NCBI RefSeq assembly: GCF_051622035.1
Contig: NC_135355.1
Span: 38,793,986 to 38,857,985, forward strand
Direction of reading: 5' to 3'
Length of the DNA: 64,000 bases
Origin: Arctopsyche grandis
Lineage: Eukaryota > Arthropoda > Insecta > Trichoptera > Hydropsychidae
In this document: positions 55,000 to 64,000 of the stretch, in pieces
Numbering within the stretch: the first letter of the stretch is position 1
How the letters are laid out: each line of letters begins with the position of its first letter
Made by a program: the position numbers and the translations under genes
Notes under the pieces: model-generated
Database searches by the model: none
What the model was told of the DNA's origin: nothing
What the model saw: only the letters and a program-made list of their open reading frames with translations

Positions 55000-55300
55000 T
55001 TTTACTACTACTTAGAGAGATTTTAAAACTGAAAAGTACTACAAATGAAAGATAAAATACCCAACTATAGATTTCAATATTCATTTTGAACAGGAAATTG
55101 ACAGATTTTGAGACATCGACCGAACAACACCAAGATATAGAAAAATCGCGCGATTTAAAAAACACATATGTATATCTCCGAATCTCGAGCTAATCAACAT
55201 TTTTTATTACCACATTCGTGTTCACTGGGCATAGATCTAGTATAATAAAAGTCATATCTCGTCTCTGAACCATTTTTCGTGTCGAACAGTGTTATTATTT
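55000..55300 (-). repeat. Family B partial copy
   Basis: Begins at ctacttagagagattttaaa and runs to cgtgtcgaacagtgttatta; it lacks the distal half. Confidence 0.8.
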
Positions 55301-56399
55301 TATTTTTTTACACCACCGAAAATTGACCCCCGTTTCGAATGAGAGATTTTTTTAATACAGCGTAATTGAATTGTGCCAAAAATTATATGATTATATTGTA
55401 TTTTTATGTGGGAAGTATCCGTATAACCGCTTAATATGTAGGCTTACCTCAATCGTCTGGATATCCGGCTTTTTATTTATTTATTTCGGGGATTTTTAGT
55501 GAAATTTCAGCGGCAAAAGACCCGGCCACCAAAACATTACTTACAACATGTCACGTGTCATTAACAGACAACAGAATTGCGTTTGGTATAATAAGGGAAA
55601 AATAAAAACATTCGGCCCGAATAACAAAGATAGGAAAAGCCATCAACCCTTTATCAGGGCGGATATAAATAAATATACACATACATATATTTAAAAATAA
55701 AACTGTGTATGAAAGTATAATACAATTATATGAATAAAAAAAAGAAACAAGACATTTTCATTCTCATCCAAATCTAAAATTGATATTTATAACATTCGAT
55801 GTATGCTTATATGTACATACATATATAGTACGCTCACATTTTAAGAATGAAATCTTATAAAATATATCACATAAACAATTTTAATATAATAAAATAATAA
55901 CTATCAATAAAAACCTATCATTAGAAGTTTTAATAAAAAGTCATAGATGGCACTTGTACATTTTTAATTGGCAAATTAATAAATGTACAATAAATTCAAC
56001 ACACATTTTATTGTAAATTTAAAATCCTTTTATGAACATTCCGTTTTATGAATTTTTGAGTTTTGACAGCTCTCAAGTTTTAGAATTCAATAATGTGTTA
56101 ATATTTGCTAGGTATTATGAAGAAAGGTAATGAGTATCGTATTACGATGTGTTCTCTAAGAATGTGTTCAAATAAAAATATGACTTTCCAACTCAATTCA
56201 CTAATCAAGTGACGTTTTTACGAAAACCTAACATCTCCATCCAACCTTGTATCAACTTATAATTGAAATGTATTTTCAGTTGTAGCTATTTTGACCAGTC
56301 AACTTGCGTGGGTCGGTCAGAATATATTCCAACTAGTCAAAATACATATATTACAACTGCAAGATACACTTCAACTGTAACATATATAAATATTAGAGT
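55301..56399. other. AT-rich sequence, no gene seen
   Basis: A TTTATTTATTTATTTCGGGG segment near 55480 may be another minus-strand retroelement tail. ctttatcagggcggatataa lies nearby. No coding signal. Confidence 0.35.
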
Positions 56400-57594
56400 A
56401 TCCGGACATGGAGCCCCTGGACACGTACCCCCCCCCCCCCCCCGACACATACCCCCGGCCAAAAAACCCCCGTGCAAATAACCACCCCCCCCCCCCCGCC
56501 AAGGATAAAAATTGTTTAAAAATAGTAATAAATAATTAATAAAATAATAATAAAGTAAAGTAATAAATAAGAATAATTTAATTGTGGTAGAGCATATTGA
56601 ATTTCAATTTATATACAATATTTAGTTTCAATTTATTGTAGTAAATAGAATAAATATCAATTTAAAAGACTTTTAGTGACCAGTTAGCGTTTTGCGTTCT
56701 GTGGTATTGAAAGTAAATTTTAATAAAAGTATATATTATTATTATTATATTTTAAATATTTTTAGACTATCCGTGATGAAATTTGTAAAATCGAGAAAAG
56801 GAAAAGAAAAGGTGATTAAAATTGATTTTGGAGTTTAGCATATTTTAAATTATTATTATTACTAGCCTCTTATTGATTACTGATTACTGATTTTTTATTT
56901 TTGACTATTGATTATTTATAAAGATCTGATATATGTACGTATTGTTGCGTAGGGGTGGGTGGAGGATCCAAGTAAAAGCCAACAGTCGTTTCACAGCATT
57001 TATTGATGATTAGGGAGTTACACACACTGTCACTGCTCCGTCCAGAATGCATTATATCGCCTACGTACCGCCTTATAAAGGGTAGATCTCTCAGGACGCC
57101 TAATCTGTTTACCTGTTGTATAGTCACGTATTCGGATATGTATTTCCAAGACATTGGATCTTCCCGTACCGATTCTGAGAAATAACTAATAACGGTCATT
57201 GTTTAGCCTAAATGCACTTAGAGTCCAGATATAATCTTTGGAAGTAAGTGCATGCATTTAGTTAATCCGATAACAGATATCCGTTGGTCTAAGTACAATT
57301 CGCTCAATCCACGGCGTACGTAACAGTATTATTAATATCTGTATTTCTTAATCTGTATTTCTCTGACTGAAATAAATTACCATTGATAATGACATTTTAT
57401 TAAAAATACTGTCAATTTTTATAAAATATTTTTATCCTTGACGAGGGGGGGGTTATTTACACGGGGGGCTAATGTCCAGGAGGTTTTTCGACCGAGGGTA
57501 TGTGTCCGGGGGGTATGTGTCCGGGGGGTATGTGTCCGGGGGGTATGTGTCCGGGGGGTATGTGTCCAGGGGGTATGTGTCCTAGAACCAAATG
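56400..57594 (+). mobile_element. Family D element with long C-run and G-run arrays, split by a solo LTR
   Basis: Left end agtatccggacatggagccc, then poly-C arrays (56430-56510) with gacacatacccccggcca. Right end is an array of six to seven GGGGGTATGTGTCC units (57495-57580) ending gtcctagaacc. The interior (aatttcaatttatatacaat, aaaagacttttagtgac, gttctgtggtattgaaagta) matches 43271-44429 in reverse. The LTR at 56943-57325 interrupts it. A possible diverged flank duplication is aaatatta/aaatgtaa. Confidence 0.65.
56943..57325 (-). mobile_element. Solo LTR with 4-bp target duplication
   Basis: On the minus strand it starts TGTTACGTACGCC and ends CCCCTACGCAACA, with GTAT repeated on both sides (56939-56942 and 57326-57329). 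It contains a TTTATAAGG core-promoter-like motif and AATAAA polyadenylation signal (atcaataaatgctgtgaaac). No internal retroviral-type genes are adjacent, so it is a solo LTR left by recombination. Confidence 0.85.
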
Positions 57595-57619
57595 TAAGGC
57601 ACATATTTTTTTCTAAATA

Positions 57620-57850
57620 TTTATATATTTATTAGAATACATGGGGAAGGCGGCAAAGCCGATAGGCCCACAGGGATTGGCTTAGTATAGATAATGGCAT
57701 AAAACAATAATACTCAAAACATTAATAAGATTAAAGACAAAAAAAAATTAAACACTAAAAAGGATATAAATGACATAAGAGATAATACCAAAAGATACAA
57801 AAAATAAAAAAAAAAAATAAAAAAAAATACCTGGAACAGTAACATTCCAA
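57620..57850 (-). mobile_element. LINE-like 3' UTR and tail
   Basis: The plus strand shows a tatttattagaatacatggg edge, gaaggcggcaaagccgatag, then A-rich sequence, as in the minus-strand LINE tails at 17840 and 41415. A ggctttgccgcctt fragment is shared with 26873-26895. Confidence 0.4.
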
Positions 57851-57864
57851 ACTGAAACCACGTT

Positions 57865-58150
57865 TCACTTACGATTACAATTCAGGAAAAAGTTTGCCTC
57901 TTATCCGATCGTTTTCATACTTTGCCATATTGCTCATTTTGGTCTTCAATATATGTAAATGGATCCTCCGCCATTACGATAGAGATAAAATTCGTTTAAG
58001 AAGCGTTTCAAGATCGAAAATTTTTAATCTCGGTGACGTCTCGTAGTCATTAATTTTATACATAGATGGCGGTAGTAAAATAAAATTATTGGTATTTTTA
58101 GTCAAAATAATAATTTTATATACAAATTATAGAAGAGGTATGTTTTTAAA
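57865..58150 (+). repeat. Family A copy (subtype a), start of the tandem region
   Basis: cgtttcacttacgattacaa, the CATATTGCTCATTTTGGTC core, gatcctccgccattacgata, catagatggcggtagtaaaa and an ttatagaagaggtatg end. Its second half is part of the first 336-bp tandem unit. Confidence 0.8.
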
Positions 58151-59366
58151 AAAACTTTTTTTTTATTACTAGCCTCTTATCAAATTGCTTTTGATTTTTT
58201 CGTCTGATAATATTTGGGTTCGTATTATTTTTGGATTTTAAGTGATGGACCTTTGAGATGAGTGATTTCATTGAACGTAATAATTAATGATTATTTAATA
58301 TTGTAACGTATACTAAACAGAGCCGCCGAGTAACTGCGATCGGATTAAGACGGGTAGACGTCCTGAGAGACCGTGAGACCGGTGTAAGTGGTTTTAGGGA
58401 TTAGCGACAAGCTAAGTGCATGAAAATAAACAATGATTGCACTTCTCATACCGTGGGAATACATATCCGAATACGTGACTATACAGTAGGTAAACAGATT
58501 AGACGTCCTGAGAGATCTACCCCTTATAAGGCGGTACGTAGGCGATATCAGGTCATTCTGGACTGAGCGGTGACAGTGCGTGTAACTCCTGAATCATCAA
58601 TAAATGCTGTGAAACGACTGTTGGCCTTTTTACTTGGATCCTCCACCCACCCCTACGTAACAATATTTTAAAGACTTCGATTAAGTCTCCCCTTATTCTT
58701 CAAGCGTTTCAAGATCGAAAATTTTTAATCTCGGTGCCGTCTCGTAGTCATTAATTTTATACATAGATGGCGGTAGTAAAATAAAATTATTGGTATTTTT
58801 ATTCAAAATAATAATTTTATATACAAATTATAGAAGAGGTATGTTTTTAAAAAAACTTTTTTTTTATTACTAGCCTCTTATCAAATTGCTTTTGATTTTT
58901 TCGTCTGATAATATTTGGGTTCGTATTATTTTTGGATTTTAAGTGATGGACCTTTGAGATGAGTGATTTCATTGAACGTAATAATTAATGATTATTTAAT
59001 ATTTTAAAGACTTCGATTAAGTCTCCCCTTATTCTTCAAGCGTTTCAAGATCAAAAATTTTTAATCTCGGTGCCGTCTCGTAGTCATTAATTTTATACAT
59101 AGATGGCGGTAGTAAAATAAAATTATTGGTATTTTTAGTCAAAATAATAATTTTATATACAAATTATAGAAGAGGTATGTTTTTAAAAACATTTTTTTTT
59201 ATTACTAGCCTCTTATCAAATTGCTTTTGATTTTTTCGTCTGATAATATTTGAGTTCGTATTATTTTTGGATTTTAAGTGATTGACCTTTGAGATGAGTG
59301 ATTTCATTGAACGTAATAATTAATGATTATTTAATATTTTAAAGATTAAGTCTCCCCTTATTCTTC
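58003..59366 (+). repeat. Three tandem 336-bp units, the first split by a solo LTR
   Basis: Units start at gcgtttcaagat: 58003, 58704 and 59040. Unit 2 is 336 bp; unit 1 is also 336 bp once the LTR (361 bp) and one copy of its 4-bp duplication are removed. Each unit joins the end of family A subtype a to the start of another family A type (ttactagcctcttatcaaat) and a tail with attaagtctccccttattct. The units are nearly identical; the third is 3' shortened by a few bases. Confidence 0.9.
58302..58662 (+). mobile_element. Solo LTR with 4-bp target duplication
   Basis: TGTAACGTATAC...CCCCTACGTAACA, flanked by ATAT (58298-58301 and 58663-58666). The empty site is seen in the neighbouring tandem units (atttaatattttaaag). 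Its second half (tccgaatacgtgactataca, cttataaggcggtacgtagg, catcaataaatgctgtgaaa) is close to the LTR at 56943-57325; the first half is different. Confidence 0.9.
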
Positions 59367-60359
59367 TCGCCTCCATTGTAGTTAATAGTCTCAATATGTA
59401 TTATTTTTTTTAATTTGAGGGCTGGCGCCCCCATAGACCCCTAGCAATGGCTGTGAACTAGTTAAACAACTAATTTTGACTATATAAAATAAAATTTAAT
59501 AAAATATCAATTGTTTTATAACAGTTTTTTTTTGTTGATAATCTTGTTTTTATGTTTCAGTTATAAAAAGTAAAATAACATTTTCCTCTTTATAAAAATA
59601 TAAAAATAACTTTCATCGGCGACGACGATTCACCTACGGGTGAATTAATTTGCGGTTTCGTTTATTTTTTTCTTCTTAGTTGTCTGAGTTTCCACAATAT
59701 AACCTTCCTGGCGTGAATTGGTAATAGAAAAGGACGACACAGACTTAATTTTAAAAAATTTGCATAATGCGTCCCCTGTATAATCATACAGTAAAACCGA
59801 AAAAGAATCGTTCCGGCGACGCTCACTAACACACACATCACACGACCTTAATTGTATATATATTTATATTTAAAAAATATACACATACACACGTCGGATT
59901 CGAATTGAATTGGGTCATGAAAATTGTTTCACGGCGCATTCGAATCAAAGAGTCAATTAAAAACGAATCGACTTTTACACTATGCGAACGGTGTATTTTG
60001 CAGCCCATAACGAGCCAATTAATATAATATATCAAAGTGCATTTAAAAACACACACTTGCGTGAAAATATGCAGGATGAAAAGTCGTGACTTATAATGTT
60101 ATAAAAGGCACGAGAAATTTTTCACAAACACCTGCTTTTTTGCTCGTTGCGTGTTCCCGTCGTCTGCGGATTTTATCGTCGTTTTATATTTACTTTGCTA
60201 TTTATCTTTTCTAGGATTAAACTAATTTTTTTAACCTTCAATTATCTGATCTAAAAGTCTGGAGTGAATATTCTGTTCTATTCTGAAACTTTGTATTAAA
60301 TAAACACAATCAAAATAACAGTCAAACATCTTATAAAAAATACCACATATAAAAAAAAT
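59367..60359. other. No gene seen
   Basis: AT-rich with a moderately mixed stretch at 59620-60050. Two short minus-strand frames (59836-59645, 60056-59838) have no recognisable features. Confidence 0.35.
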
Positions 60360-60514
60360 GTTAGCCAGTGGTATGGCTCAATGGTAGCGTTTATGTTTAG
60401 CACCAAGAGATCAGTGGGTTCGATCCGCTATACTGCTGGTTGGATTTGGGGGTATTTGTGACTCCAAATCGATCGTTTCTTATCAGAGTTTTCCAATCTT
60501 ATCAATGTAGTCGA
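60360..60514 (+). mobile_element. tRNA-derived SINE (head type 3), truncated
   Basis: Head gttagccagtggtatggctc, aatggtagcg, B box GTGGGTTCGATCCGC, joint gggggtatttgtgactccaa, body ttcttatcagagttttccaa. It breaks into family F at about 60515. Confidence 0.75.
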
Positions 60515-60760
60515 CTAACCAGTAAGGATAAGACACACCATTAATTTGTGGCACACCTAATTTAATAAGACGCACCATTGATTTGTGGCACACCTAATTT
60601 AATAAGTAACATTTATTTATAGCACACCTTAAACACTGACTAGCCGAAATTGTACGACACGTGTCCTCAACACTTCATTGTTTTAAAGAAGAGTATTAGA
60701 GTATAGTTAGTCATCACCATCGAGACTCCGAGAGTAGCAGTCAACACATCAGCAGCAGAA
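60515..60760 (+). repeat. Family F repeat, plus copy
   Basis: ccagtaaggataagacacac, gtggcacacctaatttaata (two to three times), gtgtcctcaacacttcattg and gactccgagagtagcagtc. Matches 27210-27475 in reverse. It lies between two SINEs of the same head type. Confidence 0.65.
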
Positions 60761-60832
60761 CAAATAGTGAAGCAAAGTTAAAGTGAAACAATTCTACGTA
60801 TCTCATTTAAATTATCCGTTCCATAATCCGCT

Positions 60833-61200
60833 AGCCAGCAGTATGGCTTAATGATAGCGAGTATGTTTAGCACCGAGTGATCAGTGGGTTTGATCTGCTA
60901 CACTGCTGGTTAGATTTGGGGGTATTTGTGACTCCAAATCGATCGTTTCTTATCAGAGTTTTCCAATTTTATCTAATCATTGTTGAAACTGTTTCTCGAA
61001 ATTGGCAAAAAATCATCTTTCCTGTTGTCACAAATCTTCTGTAGTTATCGTATGTACAATTTGTAAATATTATCTACAAAATCTAAATCCATAGATGTCA
61101 GCTTCTGGAAATACAGTGATTTATGTAATAATAAAATGCTGCATTGTTTGTAATTAATTGTCCAGGAAAGTGCATTGGGGTCTTCCTGTCAAGCCTTCCT

Positions 61201-61268
<68 letters not shown>
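60833..61268 (+). mobile_element. tRNA-derived SINE (head type 3), full length with (TA)n tail
   Basis: Head gctagccagcagtatggctt, degenerate B box GTGGGTTTGATCTGC, body ttcttatcagagttttccaa, ttgttgaaactgtttctcga. Hairpin ccaggaaagt (61162-61171)/gccttcctgg (61193-61202), then about 65 bp of TA repeat (61203-61268). Confidence 0.85.
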
Positions 61269-61270
<2 letters not shown>

Positions 61271-62954
61271 GGCTATAATATGACCAAAACACTTCAATAG
61301 CTAGCCCACAAATATCACCAATATATTACTTTATGTAATTTAAAACGTTTGTGAAAAAGTATGAAAGCTTATAATATTAAGTTTATATGAGATGAGATTA
61401 AATGAGAGCGAAAAAAGTAACGGTTATAACCGTCTAACCGTTTGGCCTGTGAGTTGTAAAGGGGTGGTAGAAAGACGTATTTGGATAGTTAGCTGTCATC
61501 GCTTCAATCTGACACAAAATTCAGATGTAAGTTTTAATGATTTTATTTATGATTAAACTCCACTACCTTTATGTCAGAGATATTAATTGACTTCAATGCT
61601 AGCTAACCCGCGTATGTCGGTAAGATAGCAAAGCGACCACATTTTTTTAAACATTCCATGTGGTTCAGTTTTGGCCGAGGTAGCCATAGCATTGATCAGG
61701 CGTGCTGTTTTTTACCAATCAACCATCTAAAAAATGCGAACGTCGTACCACGAATAAAACTAAAATGACAATTATATAATTATAATTAAAATTCCTAAAA
61801 AAGGCAAAACATACAATTCGTATTTGAAATTTGATATTTTGTTCTAATTTCGTAAAATAATATTAGCAGTTAAGTATTCATCAAGGGGAAAATAATATTC
61901 GAATACAACACAATACATAAATCCGCCTGTACATCGGATATAGAATAATATTAAATTTCAGTTAAAGAAAGCAATTCGCCTAACACAATTACGAATTGTA
62001 AATTCGTTAACAGCGCTAACCAGATTTACTTTAATAATTTAAATTCGTTACACAAATATTTTTACAAGTTTTCCCCGGCACGAAAAAACTGGGCTTCCGA
62101 AAAAAGAAAATGTGATTACAAAGAAGAAAGAAAGAGAAAGAGAGAGAGAGAGAGAGAGCACATTCGCGCAGAATTCGGCGAACACTATACTTACTACGTC
62201 CAATTGTATATACGAATCCAATTGTATTCCTTCGTCCTAATTAAGGATCGGCATGCGAAACCCGATATTGTTTTTTTTTTCTGCTCCTCGGTAGATTTAT
62301 TAAATTTTTCGCTTTCGATTCGTATTTAATAGCGGTTTTTATCATCGGCCTTATTGTTCCAACCGATGAAATAAGATGGCCATTAGCCGCGGAAGCGCGT
62401 AATCTGCCAAAAGTTTTTCAACGATATATATCTCGGATCTGGATCCCACCCACCCCATATACGACCCCAGCCTCCCAAAGAACCTTATCGTCCTTCGGTC
62501 AGATAGTCGATGGGAGAAGGGGGAGGCCGGGTGGCAAAAAAAGCGAAGATCGGCTGGCGGATTTCGTGCGATTGCGCTTTTCCACCGGAAGCCGGTGAAA
62601 TATTAGACAGAGAATGGCTATCGCCTAGTTGCGAATACGCCGCGGCATAAATCATCGTTTGGCCACGGGCAAAAAACAATTATGCGGGAAATCTGTTTTC
62701 CGGCTCGCGTAGAAATTTCATCGCTTTTCCGCCCACGCAAACTGTCTCGTTGTTTTGTTTTATGCACGGGCTTGTACTATGCCGACGAATAATCGCAATT
62801 ACAACTACGTGCATTTATTGATTTTCAAATAATATGCAATAGCATATCTACCTATACAATATTAAACACAAATCAACGGTTCCCAACTTCTTTGACTTTG
62901 GTGTATTCTAACCCATCATATTAAAATAATAATCTAATATATAATTTCGAAATA
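61269..62954. other. Unique sequence with a GC-elevated island and a (GA)n tract
   Basis: A GA run lies at about 62138-62158. From 62060 to 62800 G+C is raised and the sequence is non-repetitive (gccattagccgcggaagcgc, aagccggtgaaatattagac), without a recognised domain in any frame. 61685-61710 resembles 32041-32065. Confidence 0.4.
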
Positions 62955-63825
62955 GGTGATGTAGGTGATGGTGTGCAAGTTATGAGTGATATTTTATCTA
63001 GGGAATTACGGTATTTAAGTGATTGGTTATGTGAGAATAAACTGAAAGTGAACTAAGACTAAGATGATGTGGATGAATAATAAAAAAGTTGTGAGTGATG
63101 TGATTATGGATGGGAGAGTGGTAGAAGTAGTAGATAATATTAAGTATTTGGGCATTTATTTGGATTGTAAATTAAGTTTTAAGGTGCACGCAGATTAAAT
63201 TATTAAAAAAATGGCAAAAAAAGTTGGTGTACTTTGTAGTTAAAGAAATTTATTAAGTATAAAAAGTAAAATATTGATATATAATTGTATTGTACGGCCT
63301 CATACTGTATACTGCGCTTAAGTCCTCAATCTATTTAGTGGTTTGTGTATTGATAAACTGCAGAAAGTGCAGAATAGAGCAATGCGTGCAATTTTGAATG
63401 TGAGGAAACGTAAGAATGTAAGAAGTATGTTAGATGAATTGAAATGGTTGGACATTAAGAATAGTCTTAAAGTAAGCACTTTAAAGTTTATATATAAGCT
63501 AGATAAGAATCTATTACCCAAATATTTTAATAATCATATAGTTAGGAATAGAGATACACATAATTATTAAACGAGAAATAGGAATAAATTAATTATAGGT
63601 AGAGTTAAGAAAGCTAAAACTGCAGGAGGTGTTTTTCACAGAGGTGTTCAAATGTATAATGCCCTTCCTGAAGGCATTAGCAGTTCTAATAACATTGCTG
63701 CTTTCTTGAAGGGTGTTAATGGATACCTTTGTGGAAGATGATTTATAATTTTTTGTTGTTATTTTGTTATTTTGTATTAGATGTATTAGCAGTTTTGCTA
63801 TTTGAATGAATAAATAAATGAAAGA
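62955..63825 (+). pseudogene. Degraded jockey-type LINE: RT C-terminal half and tail
   Basis: With several stops it reads VMSDILSRELRYLSDWLCEN, then (shifted) VVDNIKYLGIYLDCKLSF, KLQKVQNRAMRAILNVRKRK, LDELKWLDIKNSLKVSTLKF, and GGVFHRGVQMYNALPEGISS ending in GYLCGR. These are jockey/CR1-like thumb and C-terminal motifs. The stop is followed by ttgctatttgaatgaataaa and AATAAATGA. No palm catalytic box remains. Confidence 0.8.
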
Positions 63826-64000
63826 GACATTGTATGTAACATTGGTTGGTTGGTTCGTTCGTAGACGACACGTTCGATTTTTTTTTTCAATTCAAAGGAT
63901 TCGAAGTCCCCGGGGGCAAAGACACCGAGAGCGCAGGCGCTGTCGGGGACGAAGCCCTAGGGGTGATGCCGACAGGGGACGAAACCATTAAATTGGTACG
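63826..64000. other. GC-rich unique end of window
   Basis: ggttggttggttcgttcgta simple sequence, then ccccgggggcaaagacaccg and gcgctgtcggggacgaagcc. No frame or repeat recognised. Confidence 0.35.

Noticed and set aside
57419..57635. Frames with repeated RGVCV or RTHTP units
   Set aside because: They are translations of the GGGGGTATGTGTCC array at the end of a family D element; no start context or conservation.

Overview
This is a repeat-choked, AT-rich stretch of an insect nuclear genome. Intron-containing genes with GT/AG splice sites, an insect-type odorant receptor, jockey- and RTE-type LINEs, tRNA-derived SINEs, Helitrons, hAT- and pogo-like DNA elements and solo LTRs place it there. 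Which insect order it comes from cannot be settled from the window.

Only two host protein genes can be reconstructed, both on the minus strand. The first (9912-12678) is a ten-exon BTB-BACK-Kelch gene whose spliced frame closes exactly at 576 codons plus stop. The second (20797-22344) is a five-exon odorant receptor of 417 residues, with a well-spaced TATA box and initiator. They do not look functionally linked. Nearly everything else is mobile-element debris or unique, non-coding, sometimes GC-elevated sequence.

Layout. 0-4.4 kb: two jockey-type LINEs, one with an 870-codon open frame. 4.4-9.8 kb: nested copies of a dispersed repeat called family A here, one split by a Helitron, and an inverted pair of family B next to the Kelch gene. 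9.9-12.8 kb: the Kelch gene, with a family A copy in one intron. 14.5-17.1 kb: a hAT-type element with a perfect 22-bp TIR and 8-bp TSD, carrying a triplicated internal block. 17.7-18.95 kb: a LINE inserted in Helitron-like sequence. 19.5-20.7 kb: family A copies and a MITE. 20.8-22.4 kb: the receptor gene. 22.7-34.3 kb: SINEs, a 370-bp palindrome, LTR pieces and minisatellites. 34.8-42.5 kb: a pogo-like pseudogene, a SINE cluster, an RTE tail, a MITE and a LINE tail. 43-49.4 kb: a C/G-run-terminated element (family D), family A and B copies, a Helitron and RT scraps. 50-53 kb: SINEs. 54-59.4 kb: families A, B and D, two solo LTRs and a 336-bp tandem triplication. 60-64 kb: SINEs and a degraded LINE.

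The most interesting signal is RNA-level. The SINEs and one jockey-type LINE end in the same hairpin: the 20-21 nt loop is conserved, while four consecutive base pairs of the 10-bp stem differ by full compensatory change. This suggests the SINEs are mobilised by that LINE's reverse transcriptase. Several insertion events are supported by paralogous empty sites inside this same window.
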